From contig CP070840.1 in assembly GCA_020342025.1 (NCBI GenBank), positions 1,930,595-1,956,764 on the forward strand: a stretch of 26,170 nucleotides of DNA. Direction: 5' to 3'. The position numbers and the translations under genes are program-made. The notes beneath the pieces were generated by a model. The model ran no database searches and was not told where the DNA came from. It saw only the letters and a list, made by a program, of their open reading frames with translations. Every line of letters starts with the position of its first letter. The stretch's first letter is position 1. The DNA is from Deltaproteobacteria bacterium. GTDB taxonomy: Bacteria > Desulfobacterota > DSM-4660 > Desulfatiglandales > HGW-15. Shown piece after piece: positions 15,489 to 23,025 of the stretch.

Positions 15489-16553
15489 ATGAAACGTTAT
15501 GATCCAGAGGCTGTGAAAGAGGTGGTCACAGAGATAGCTAAGGCGGCTGGCGTGCCTGAACAGGACGCGGAAACGTTAGCGGACTCTCTGGTTGATGCAG
15601 ATATATCTGGGCTGTCCACCCACGGAGTTTCCCGTGTGAATATTTACATGCGCAGGATCCAAAAGGGATTGATTGACCCGAAAGCAAAAATCTCCTTTGA
15701 TAAGAAAGGCCGTTCCGTAATCGCCGTAGATGCGGGAAATGGCCTGGGTCAGGTCCAGGCTTCCAAGGTCTTGGAAGAGCTGATTTCCATGGCGAAAACA
15801 GGTGGGATTGCGGCGGCAACCATACGAAATTCACAGCATTTTGGTGCGCTCTCCTACTACTGTAACCGGGCCGCGCAGGAAAACATGATCTTGATAGCCA
15901 TGACCACTGCGGAGCCGTCCATGTCTCCTGAAGGGGGATGCGCGGCCTACTTTGGAACAAATCCCATAGCCGCCTCTTTCCCCACCGGCAAGGCGTTCAA
16001 TTTTGTCAGGATCGACCTGTCCACGTCTCTTGTGGCTCGGGGCAACATCATCGCTGCGCAGAAGGAAGGCAAAGCCATTCCATCAGGGTGGGCGCTGGAT
16101 GTGGAGGGCAACCCCACCACCGACCCGGACGAGGCCCTCATGGGAACGGTCCTCACCATGGCCGGTCATAAGGGATATGCCCTGGCTCTGCTTGTGGAGC
16201 TCTTTTCCAGCGTACTTTCGGGGGCGGCCATCGGGTCTTCCATTGGGTCCATGTACAAGGATATGGATCGAAAACAGGATGTGGGGCATTTTTTCTGTCT
16301 CATGGATATCAGTGCCTTCATGGATGTCTCCCATTTCAAGAAGCGCGTGGATTCGATGATTGATGAGATCAAGGCCTGCAAAAGACGGCCAAATGTGGAG
16401 GAAATTCTCATTCCTGGTGAGCGGAAATTTCGGGTAGCCCTTGAAAAGCGGGAGCATGGAATTCCAATAGGGGAGCAGACCTTTAGAGAACTTGAAGTGC
16501 TGTGTGAGGAATACAAGATTCCATTCAAACTGAAAGAAAGAAGAATGGAGTAA
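15489..16553 (+). CDS. comC: Ldh2-family dehydrogenase, probable (R)-sulfolactate dehydrogenase (ComC type)
   Basis: This 354-residue protein belongs to the malate/L-lactate/sulfolactate dehydrogenase (Ldh2) family, which oxidises 2-hydroxyacids with NAD(P) and lacks a Rossmann fold. Conserved text includes GLSTHGVSRVNIYMRRIQKG (H45, R49), IRNSQHFGALSYY with the catalytic-type H117, GGCAAYFGTNPIAASFP, and GHKGYALALLVELFSSVLSG. The following genes are SlcC-type dehydrogenase, SuyA and SuyB. In known sulfolactate degraders, ComC and SlcC together act as a racemase through sulfopyruvate. That context makes (R)-sulfolactate dehydrogenase the best guess; malate dehydrogenase remains possible, since the family does not give its substrate away by eye. 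GGAGAAGAGGA precedes the ATG. The stop codon TAA lies inside an octamer repeat unit. Confidence 0.75.
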   Translation: MKRYDPEAVKEVVTEIAKAAGVPEQDAETLADSLVDADISGLSTHGVSRVNIYMRRIQKGLIDPKAKISFDKKGRSVIAVDAGNGLGQVQASKVLEELISMAKTGGIAAATIRNSQHFGALSYYCNRAAQENMILIAMTTAEPSMSPEGGCAAYFGTNPIAASFPTGKAFNFVRIDLSTSLVARGNIIAAQKEGKAIPSGWALDVEGNPTTDPDEALMGTVLTMAGHKGYALALLVELFSSVLSGAAIGSSIGSMYKDMDRKQDVGHFFCLMDISAFMDVSHFKKRVDSMIDEIKACKRRPNVEEILIPGERKFRVALEKREHGIPIGEQTFRELEVLCEEYKIPFKLKERRME

Positions 16554-16574
16554 TGGAGTACTCCAATCTTCCAG
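16546..16574. repeat. Compact octamer repeat foldback, locus 4
   Basis: TGGAGTAA and TGGAGTAC run directly into TACTCCAA and TCTTCCAG, with the middle sharing bases to make the perfect palindrome TGGAGTACTCCA. The first unit supplies the comC stop codon (GAG-TAA). The element covers the junction before slcC. Confidence 0.75.
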
Positions 16575-16583
16575 CGGAGCGAC

Positions 16584-17555
16584 ATGATGAGAGACGTTTT
16601 GGTCACCGAAAATATTGTGGGTTCCGAGATGGAATCCTTGAAGGGTCGCTTTGATGTGGCTTTTGAGCCTGAGTTGTGGCGCACACAAGATAGATTGCAG
16701 GAGATGGTCGCTGATTTCAGGGCCCTCGTCGTGCGGAACCAGACCAGGGTGACCTCCGGCTTGATCGGGTCAGCCCCCCATCTTCAGGTTATTGGCCGCG
16801 CAGGGGCCGGGCTGGATAATATTGACCTGGATGCAGCCACCTCTGCAGGCATTGTGGTTGCCTATACGCCGGAGCAGAACGCCCTGTCTGTGGCAGAGCT
16901 GACCATCGGCATGATGCTCGCCTTGGCAAGGAAGATTGTTCCGGCTGACCGTACCACCAAGGCAGGTGAATGGAAACGCCGGGAATCCACAGGCATTGAA
17001 CTCTATGGAAAAACCTTGGGCTTAGTGGGGCTTGGTCGGATTGGATACCGCGTGGGAGGGAGGGCCAAGGCCTTTGGAATGGATATTGTGGCTTATGATT
17101 TATATGCGAACCCTGACGCCATCGCGGTGTCAGAATCATTTGCACGGATGATGGATCTAGATGAGTTATTGGGCCTGGCTGATTTTGTCTCCTGTCATGT
17201 ACCGCTTACGGCAGAGACTGTAGGTTTGTTCGACTACGAGAGGTTTTGCAGAATGAAATCGACGGCCTACTTCATTAATACCTCAAGGGGAGAGGTGGTT
17301 GATGAGGAGGCTTTGGCCCAGGCCCTTAAAGAAAAAAGGATCGCTGGTGCCGGACTGGATGTGCGTCAGAAAGAACCCCCCGACAAAGGCCCTCTCTCAG
17401 AGATGGACAACGTCCTCTTGACACCCCATATAGGGGCCTTTACAAAAGAGGGCCAAGAGCGGGTGGTCTCATCGGTCTGCCGGGATGTGGCGGCCATATT
17501 GGGAGGTGGGGAAGCCAAGAACTATTTTAATATTTCAAAACCAAAAAGAGTGTGA
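16584..17555 (+). CDS. slcC: D-isomer-specific 2-hydroxyacid dehydrogenase, probable (S)-sulfolactate dehydrogenase (SlcC type)
   Basis: The protein has 323 residues. It is a phosphoglycerate dehydrogenase-like enzyme with substrate segment GRAGAGLDNIDLDAAT, NAD motif GLGRIG (149-154) with an acidic D172 ending the second strand (NAD preference), and the catalytic trio R235 (NTSRGEVVD), E264 (RQKEPP) and H282 (TPHIGAFT). In sulfolactate degraders, SlcC oxidises (S)-sulfolactate to sulfopyruvate and ComC reduces that to the (R) form used by SuyAB. The gene lies between comC and suyA on the same strand, which supports this role. ATG 16584 is chosen because GGAG lies nearby; ATG 16587 is equally possible. 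Another D-2-hydroxyacid substrate cannot be excluded. Confidence 0.78.
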   Translation: MMRDVLVTENIVGSEMESLKGRFDVAFEPELWRTQDRLQEMVADFRALVVRNQTRVTSGLIGSAPHLQVIGRAGAGLDNIDLDAATSAGIVVAYTPEQNALSVAELTIGMMLALARKIVPADRTTKAGEWKRRESTGIELYGKTLGLVGLGRIGYRVGGRAKAFGMDIVAYDLYANPDAIAVSESFARMMDLDELLGLADFVSCHVPLTAETVGLFDYERFCRMKSTAYFINTSRGEVVDEEALAQALKEKRIAGAGLDVRQKEPPDKGPLSEMDNVLLTPHIGAFTKEGQERVVSSVCRDVAAILGGGEAKNYFNISKPKRV

Positions 17556-17582
17556 TAGAGGGGTGAGAAAGGAGAATGAATC

Positions 17583-17861
17583 ATGATACAGTTTCTAGTT
17601 CACGAGAAAGAGGACACGGTGGGCGTCGCCACAGTGGACATCAAGGCAGGGGAGACGGCAAAGGGGCTTTTCATGGACACCCAGGAATCCATCGAAATGA
17701 AGGCCCTGAAGGATATTCCCCTGGGCCACAAAATTGCGTTGAAAGGCGCTAAGAAGGGCGACACGGTGATCAAGTATGGACAAGACATTGGCAAGGTCGT
17801 GGCCGACTACAAAGCCGGAGATCACGTTCACATTCACAATCTGAAGACGAAGAGGTGGTAG
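17583..17861 (+). CDS. suyA: (R)-sulfolactate sulfo-lyase subunit alpha
   Basis: This 92-residue SAF-domain protein corresponds to the N-terminal part of altronate/galactarate dehydratases, encoded separately as in SuyA. It has [20 protein letters not shown] at the start, [18 protein letters not shown] in the middle, [20 protein letters not shown], and the typical SuyA ending HNLKTKRW. With SuyB it splits (2R)-3-sulfolactate into pyruvate and sulfite in the cytoplasm. AAAGGAG lies before the ATG. The suyB start is two bases after the suyA stop, so the two are translationally coupled. The separate-subunit form beside two sulfolactate dehydrogenases favours SuyA over a sugar-acid dehydratase. 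Confidence 0.87.
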   Translation: MIQFLVHEKEDTVGVATVDIKAGETAKGLFMDTQESIEMKALKDIPLGHKIALKGAKKGDTVIKYGQDIGKVVADYKAGDHVHIHNLKTKRW

Positions 17862-17863
17862 AA

Positions 17864-19027
17864 ATGGAAATTCCAAAATTTATGGGGTATCGAAGGGAAA
17901 ATGGTAGAGTGGGCGTAAGGAATCATGTGATCATTCTCCCCTTGGACGATCTTTCCAACGCATCCTCCGAGGCAGTGGCCAACAACATCAAGGGGACCAT
18001 GGCCCTGCCTCACCCTTACGGCCGACTCCAGTTTGGCGAGGACCTGGAACTCTTCTTCAGGACGCTCATTGGCACGGGGGCCAATCCCAATGTGGCTGCG
18101 GTGGTCGTGATTGGCATTGAGCCGGAATGGACCCACCGGATCGTGGAAGGGGTAGCGAAAACGGGAAAACCGGTGGAGGGTTTCTCCATTGAACGCTATG
18201 GGGACCTCAAGACCATTGAGATGGCCTCTCGCAAGGCCAAGGAGTATGTGCACTGGGCCTCAGAAATTCAAAGGACAGAGTGTTCCTGCGATGAGCTTTA
18301 TGTTTCCACAAAATGTGGGGAGTCGGATACCACATCAGGACTCGCCTCCAATCCCACGGTGGGTAATGTGTTTGATAAGCTCAACGAGATGGGGGCGACC
18401 ACCTGCTTTGGGGAGACTTCTGAAATCATGGGTGCGGAGCATGTGTGCGAAGAACGAGCCGCCACAGCAGAGGTGGGCGAGGCGTTTATGAAGACCTTTA
18501 ATGCGTACAACGACATCATCCTGCAGTTCAAGACGGATGATCTATCCGGTTCACAGCCCACCAAAGGGAACATCAGGGGCGGTTTGACCACCATCGAGGA
18601 GAAGGCCTTTGGGAATCTGCAGAAAATTGGGAAAAAGGGAAAATATGTGGGCGTACTGAAGCCGGCTGAAGCCCCTGCGGGCAAGGGATTGTGGTTTATG
18701 GACACGTCCTCGGCCGCCGCTGAAGCGGTCACACTTTGGGCCGCATCGGGTGCTGTGGTTCATCTCTTCCCCACGGGCCAGGGCAACATCGTGGGTAATC
18801 CCATTCTGCCAGTGATTAAGCTCTCAGCCAATCCTCTCACATGCGAGACCATGAGTGAGCACATTGATCTGGATGTCTCGGCTATTCTAAAGGGCAAGAT
18901 GACCCTGGATCAAGCTGGAGACAAGTTGATAGAGCTGATGGTGCGGACATGCAACGGTCGGTTTACAGCGACAGAAGCCCTCGGCCATCGAGAGTTTGTC
19001 CTCACTAAACTCTATATAAGCGCCTAA
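17864..19027 (+). CDS. suyB: (R)-sulfolactate sulfo-lyase subunit beta
   Basis: This 387-residue protein of the UxaA C-terminal type is the catalytic partner of SuyA. It shows [22 protein letters not shown] (9-30), [16 protein letters not shown], a cysteine-rich centre (C140, C142, C151, C181, C195) with [19 protein letters not shown], and the closing [19 protein letters not shown]. The family binds a metal through conserved histidine and cysteine residues. The start is ATG 17864, two bases after the suyA stop; a GTG at 17855 would overlap suyA. The reaction releases sulfite and pyruvate from (2R)-sulfolactate. In a sulfite-respiring anaerobe that sulfite would feed dissimilatory sulfite reductase (inference; no dsr genes here). 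The stop codon lies within a terminator stem. Confidence 0.88.
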   Translation: MEIPKFMGYRRENGRVGVRNHVIILPLDDLSNASSEAVANNIKGTMALPHPYGRLQFGEDLELFFRTLIGTGANPNVAAVVVIGIEPEWTHRIVEGVAKTGKPVEGFSIERYGDLKTIEMASRKAKEYVHWASEIQRTECSCDELYVSTKCGESDTTSGLASNPTVGNVFDKLNEMGATTCFGETSEIMGAEHVCEERAATAEVGEAFMKTFNAYNDIILQFKTDDLSGSQPTKGNIRGGLTTIEEKAFGNLQKIGKKGKYVGVLKPAEAPAGKGLWFMDTSSAAAEAVTLWAASGAVVHLFPTGQGNIVGNPILPVIKLSANPLTCETMSEHIDLDVSAILKGKMTLDQAGDKLIELMVRTCNGRFTATEALGHREFVLTKLYISA

Positions 19028-19063
19028 GAGGGGGTGAAGAAAAGGGGGTAGAGGCGCTTTTTT
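19019..19063 (+). terminator. Terminator overlapping the suyB stop codon
   Basis: AGCGCCT (19019-19025, the last sense codons plus the first base of TAA) pairs with AGGCGCT (19052-19058), followed by six T. The loop is about 26 bases, larger than usual. It separates suyAB from the ABC importer genes. Confidence 0.6.
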
Positions 19064-19155
19064 GTGACGTTGCTGAACGTGTGAGAAGGAAAAAGGGGCA
19101 ATTATCGTAGGGAAACCAAACAGATAACCTTTAGCTTGCAAGGAGGTGACGAACC

Positions 19156-20151
19156 ATGAAAATGATCAGATTGGTGGTGGCGACGCTTATCGTTTTTTCA
19201 TTTGTTGGTCTCTATTTTGTGCCTCCCCAGACAGCATATGGGGCATGCACCGTAAGGGTCGCACAGCAGTATGGACTCTGGTGTGCTATCAATACCATTG
19301 TGGTCAAGAAGAAGTTGATAGAAAAGTATGCACCAGACTGCTCAGTGATTGAGACGAGGTTTGCGTCTGGGGCTGACGTGAGGAGCGCACTGATTGCAGG
19401 GCGTTTGGAGGTGGGTATATCCGGGTTTGCGCCTTTTATTAAAGGATGGAGCAAAGGGGCCCCTACCAAGACGGCGGATGTGATGACCTCTTATAAACAC
19501 GAGCTTATTACCTATCACACCGATGTCAAAGATATCCACGAGTTTGTGAAACTGGCCAAGTCCAAAGACGGATTCAAGATCGGTGCACCCGCGCCGGGGA
19601 GTTCGAACCACATTGCCTTACAGTGGTATCTAAAGAATAACGGCTATGACCCCAAGACCCTGGATACCTACATCGTCAAGATGGGGCATCCTATTTCATA
19701 CCAATCCCTAATCACTAAACAGATTGATGCCCATATCACGAGCCCTCCCTTTGCCGTATTGGAAAGGGAAAAAGGCATGAAGTCCATAGCAGGTCTGTGG
19801 CCCAATCCAGGGGGCTGGATGCCGAATGCACAGGTGGTGGTCAATACCAAATGGGCCGACGCGAATCCAGAGGTCTACCAGGCCGTTGTAAAGGCCTATA
19901 ACGAGGCTGCGGCTTGGGCGGCCAAGAACCCCAAAGGGGCAGCAGAGATTCTGGCGCCCACGCTGAAGATGTCGGTGGAGGACACGTTGAAGCAGTTCGA
20001 GACGGAGGTTCGCTATGATGTGTCGGAATACAATATTGAAGAGCAACTCTTGCGGTATTCCGCCTTCATGCATGAAATAGGCCTGATCGAAAGGATGCCG
20101 AAGACGCTGAGCGACTTCGCCATGCCGGAACTCGTGAAAGAGGGTAAGTGA
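19156..20151 (+). CDS. NitT/TauT-type ABC transporter substrate-binding protein
   Basis: The protein has 331 residues. It is exported (signal VVATLIVFSFVGLYFV, then likely cleavage near TAYGA) and has the fold of the nitrate/sulfonate/taurine binding-protein family (NMT1/SsuA type). It carries VRVAQQYGLWCAINTIVVKK at the start, SGADVRSALIAGRLEVGISG, and KIGAPAPGSSNHIALQWYLKN. The immediate upstream neighbours are sulfolactate genes and the downstream ones are the matching ATPase and permeases. Sulfolactate or a related sulfonate is the best-supported ligand, but this is context only. A good AAGGAGG lies upstream of the ATG. A hairpin after the gene may hold its expression above that of the ATPase. 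Confidence 0.82.
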   Translation: MKMIRLVVATLIVFSFVGLYFVPPQTAYGACTVRVAQQYGLWCAINTIVVKKKLIEKYAPDCSVIETRFASGADVRSALIAGRLEVGISGFAPFIKGWSKGAPTKTADVMTSYKHELITYHTDVKDIHEFVKLAKSKDGFKIGAPAPGSSNHIALQWYLKNNGYDPKTLDTYIVKMGHPISYQSLITKQIDAHITSPPFAVLEREKGMKSIAGLWPNPGGWMPNAQVVVNTKWADANPEVYQAVVKAYNEAAAWAAKNPKGAAEILAPTLKMSVEDTLKQFETEVRYDVSEYNIEEQLLRYSAFMHEIGLIERMPKTLSDFAMPELVKEGK

Positions 20152-20172
20152 TTTAAAACCAATAAGAACCGG

Positions 20173-20213
20173 GGTGGGGGGGGCCGCCCTGTCTTAAGTC
20201 TCTCCCCACCTTT
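20173..20213 (+). terminator. G-rich hairpin between binding protein and ATPase genes
   Basis: GGTGGGG (20173-20179) can pair with CCCCACC (20204-20210), followed by TTTG. It may act as a partial terminator or as 3' stabilisation, allowing more binding protein than ATPase. The loop is 24 bases and the T-run is short. Confidence 0.4.
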
Positions 20214-20285
20214 GTCCAAGAGGCTGTGAAACGATAGAAAGGAAATGCTCCCGGGTTCCCTTTTATTTTTGAAGTAAGGAGCTAA

Positions 20286-21065
20286 ATGAGCAAGGAATAT
20301 TCCAACAGTATAAAACTGAAGGTCGCCGGCCTGTCCAAACGATACCAAGAACCCCCTGTCCAGGCGCTCAAGGACGTGAATTTTGAGGTCAATGACGGGG
20401 ATTTTTTCTGTATCATTGGGCCTTCAGGGTGCGGGAAATCGACCACCCTGAGGTTAATTGCAGGGTTTGAACCGCCCACACAGGGCCAGGTTCTTCTGGA
20501 TGGTAAAGAGGTGAAAGACCCCGGCCCTGACAGGGCCATGGTATTTCAGGACCTTAACCAGCTCTTTCCCTGGAAAACGACGCTTAAGAATGTGGTCTAT
20601 CCCCTTGTTGTCAACAAGCTCTATTCCAACAACGAGCTAAGATTCGAAATGGGGAGAAAATACCTCCGGATGGTGGGGCTCAGTGAGAATTTCGACTCCG
20701 CATTTCCCCATCAGCTCTCAGGCGGGATGAAGCAGCGGGTGGCCATTGCCAGGGCTTTGGCCTTGGACCCCAAGGTCCTGCTCATGGACGAACCTTTCGG
20801 GAGCATAGATGCCCAGACGAGGACGGGGCTGCAGCAGGAGTTGCTGAGGATTTGGGAGGAGACCAAGAAGACCATCTTGTTTGTGACACACAATATTGAA
20901 GAGGCCATTCTATTGGGGACGAAGATCCTGGTCTTGGGCACAAATCCGGGAAGGGTCCTTCAGCTCTTCGAAAACCCTATCCCCCCGCCGAGAATTGCCA
21001 CAGATCCAGGGTTCTCCTCGTTTTGGGAAAAGCTGTACGATCTTTTGGGTCATAAGGATGAGTAA
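20286..21065 (+). CDS. NitT/TauT-type ABC transporter ATPase
   Basis: The protein has 259 residues and all the motifs of an ABC ATPase: Walker A GPSGCGKSTT near residue 43, Q-loop VFQDLNQLFPWKT, signature LSGGMKQRVAIARAL, Walker B VLLMDEPFGSID, and H-loop FVTHNIEEA. The LFPWKT text after the Q-loop is typical of the SsuB/TauB/NrtD group. It powers the importer formed with the two permeases downstream. GTAAGGAG lies before the ATG 20286. The first permease begins three bases after its stop. Confidence 0.92.
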   Translation: MSKEYSNSIKLKVAGLSKRYQEPPVQALKDVNFEVNDGDFFCIIGPSGCGKSTTLRLIAGFEPPTQGQVLLDGKEVKDPGPDRAMVFQDLNQLFPWKTTLKNVVYPLVVNKLYSNNELRFEMGRKYLRMVGLSENFDSAFPHQLSGGMKQRVAIARALALDPKVLLMDEPFGSIDAQTRTGLQQELLRIWEETKKTILFVTHNIEEAILLGTKILVLGTNPGRVLQLFENPIPPPRIATDPGFSSFWEKLYDLLGHKDE

Positions 21066-21068
21066 GTT

Positions 21069-21851
21069 TTGGGTCGCATCTCCTTTATAAGAAGGACGAT
21101 TTACCAGGCCTCTTTTGTGGCCCTTGTTATCGCGGTATGGGCCTATTTCGTCAGGGAGCAGGCCACGGAAATGACCATGCCTCCGCCCTGGGTAGTGGGA
21201 AAGGTCTTTTTAGATTTCCTTCTTTCTGGTGAACTCCTTTACAAGCTTTATTATACCGTGTTGGCCATTGTGGTGGGTTTGGCCGCCTCGCTTGTTATTG
21301 GCGGTGTCATGGTCACCGCCGCACTCCTTTTTACAAGGGCCGCCTATGTGGTAGAGGTCCTCACCACCATTTTTCATCCCATGCCCTCTGTGGCCATGAT
21401 TCCGTTGGTTATTGTCTGGATAGGAATCGGGTTTGAAGGGGTTGTGGCCCTCACCATCAACTCCTGCCTGTGGCCCATTCTGTTGAATGCCTATACCGGC
21501 TTTCGGGCTGTCCACGTCACCTACATGGAGGTGGGCCGAAATGTGGGGTTGAAGAAGCTCAAACTTATATGGCACGTGATGATCCCTTCGGCCCTGCCAT
21601 ACCTGCTTGCCGGTCTCAAGGTGGGCTGGGCCAGGAGTTGGAGAACGGTTGTAGCCGCAGAAATGGTGTTTGGGACGACCTCGGCCTCAGAGGGGATTGG
21701 GTGGTTTATCTTTGAGGCCCTTCAATATGTCAACTTCAGTCAGATATTGTCTGGCGTATTCGTTATCATCCTCTTTGGTATCTTTATGGAACGCGGGGTC
21801 TTCGAGACCATCGAGAAGAAGACTGTGATCAGGTGGGGGATGTCAAAATAA
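21069..21851 (+). CDS. NitT/TauT-type ABC transporter permease 1
   Basis: The protein has 260 residues and about six transmembrane helices (BPD_transp_1, SsuC/TauC group). The EAA-type coupling loop is clear: EVGRNVGLKKLKLIWHVMIP, followed by SALPYLLAGLKVGWARSWR. The start is TTG 21069, three bases after the ATPase stop, with AAGGATGAG about eight bases ahead; no in-frame ATG gives a better N-terminus. It probably couples to the upstream ATPase. An octamer repeat locus separates it from the second permease. Confidence 0.85.
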   Translation: MGRISFIRRTIYQASFVALVIAVWAYFVREQATEMTMPPPWVVGKVFLDFLLSGELLYKLYYTVLAIVVGLAASLVIGGVMVTAALLFTRAAYVVEVLTTIFHPMPSVAMIPLVIVWIGIGFEGVVALTINSCLWPILLNAYTGFRAVHVTYMEVGRNVGLKKLKLIWHVMIPSALPYLLAGLKVGWARSWRTVVAAEMVFGTTSASEGIGWFIFEALQYVNFSQILSGVFVIILFGIFMERGVFETIEKKTVIRWGMSK

Positions 21852-21854
21852 GTT

Positions 21855-21952
21855 TGGAGTATTGGAGTAAGGGAGTGTTGGAGTAATGGAAAATAAGACC
21901 GGAAAACCTTTTAAAACCAATACTCCGATACTCCAGCACTCCATTACTCCAT
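21855..21952. repeat. Octamer repeat foldback, locus 3
   Basis: The left arm is TGGAGTAT, TGGAGTAA, GGGAGTGT and TGGAGTAA (21855-21886). The right arm is TACTCCGA, TACTCCAG, CACTCCAT and TACTCCAT (21921-21952). The 34-base spacer is AT-rich. It lies between two permease genes that otherwise look like one operon. Confidence 0.9.
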
Positions 21953-21971
21953 GCAATAGGGAAACCCTTTC

Positions 21972-22826
21972 ATGAATAAAACCCCAGAAGCCGTTGCGAT
22001 TCCGCAGAGGCCGGAGCCGGCCAGACTAAAGGAATTCCTTGCCGGCAAAACAGCCACGCAGATTGGCTGGTTGCTATTTTGCGTCATTGCCTGGGAGATT
22101 CTTTTTCGTGCCCAGATTACCAGCGAGCTCCTTTTCCCTTCTATCCTTGACGTGATAGCCCAGTTCTGGACGAGGTCGGGTGAGCTGTCTATGAGGGTCT
22201 TGACCACCCTGAGCTACATTCTCTACGCCATGGCCATCTCTCTTTTCCTCAGTTTCTTTCTCACATTCTTATCCATGAGATCTCGGTATGTGGCCAGTGT
22301 TATGGAGATGATCCTGGCCATGATGCACCCCCTTCCCTCCGTAGCCCTGCTGCCGCTCCTCATTATCTGGTTCGGATTGGGCCCTTTTTCTCTGCTCATC
22401 GTCGTGCTCAATTCCGCCCTCTGGCCCATCTTCCTCAATGCCTACACGGGATTCAGGACGGTTCACCAGACCTATATCGAGGTGGGGAGGAACATCGGGC
22501 TTCGAGGTCTCAAGCTTTTCTGGCATGTCATCCTGCCCTCGGCCCTGCCTTACCTTATCACCGGATTTGAGATCTCCTGGGCCAGGAGTTGGCGAGCGGC
22601 CATTGCCGTCGAGCTGGTCTTCGGCGCAGCCACCACTTCAGGGGGCATCGGCTGGACCATCTATATGTCCTACTTTGATATGGAGACACCCCTGATGATT
22701 GCCGCCATCTTCACCGTTGCCATAGTGGGTGTTCTGGCAGAAAAGCTGGGTATGGAAAACCTGGAAAAGAAAACCGTCCTGAGGTGGGGTATGATCCAGA
22801 GGACCGAAACCATGGGCGCACAGTAG
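21972..22826 (+). CDS. NitT/TauT-type ABC transporter permease 2
   Basis: The protein has 284 residues and about six transmembrane helices. It has the coupling loop EVGRNIGLRGLKLFWHVILP, followed by SALPYLITGFEISWARSWR, clearly homologous to permease 1 (which reads WARSWRTVVAAEMVFG against WARSWRAAIAVELVFG here). Both end in an EKKTVLRWGM-like tail. The pair may form a heterodimer with the single ATPase, or be a duplication. It has a longer N-terminus than permease 1. No strong ribosome binding site precedes ATG 21972. Confidence 0.85.
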   Translation: MNKTPEAVAIPQRPEPARLKEFLAGKTATQIGWLLFCVIAWEILFRAQITSELLFPSILDVIAQFWTRSGELSMRVLTTLSYILYAMAISLFLSFFLTFLSMRSRYVASVMEMILAMMHPLPSVALLPLLIIWFGLGPFSLLIVVLNSALWPIFLNAYTGFRTVHQTYIEVGRNIGLRGLKLFWHVILPSALPYLITGFEISWARSWRAAIAVELVFGAATTSGGIGWTIYMSYFDMETPLMIAAIFTVAIVGVLAEKLGMENLEKKTVLRWGMIQRTETMGAQ

Positions 22827-22888
22827 GGAGCGAACACTAAATAGTCTTTCCCATATAAATAGGCCACTCCTTGACATATGAACTGGAT

Positions 22889-22972
22889 GCCCGCCGGAGT
22901 ATACCCCGCACTAGAGGCGGGGCGGGCAAGACCTCGGTGGCTACTGTCATTCCCGCGACAGCGGGACTCCAG
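22889..22972. repeat. GC hairpin and GTCATTCCCGCG-type palindrome downstream of the ABC operon
   Basis: A GC-rich foldback (GCCCGC at 22889 facing GCGGGC ending near 22927, with CCCCGC/GCGGGG inside) is followed by GTCATTCCCGCG-ACA-GCGGGACTCCAG at 22946-22972. The latter resembles another widespread bacterial intergenic palindrome. Together they may end transcription of the importer genes. Confidence 0.6.
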
Positions 22973-23025
22973 TTATCTTTAGCTGAGCAATCACGCCCAA
23001 TATATTCAAGACATTATCTCCAAAT

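Noticed and set aside
17595..18253. Minus-strand open frames opposite suyA and suyB
   Set aside because: They are antisense to strongly supported coding regions and have no start signals.
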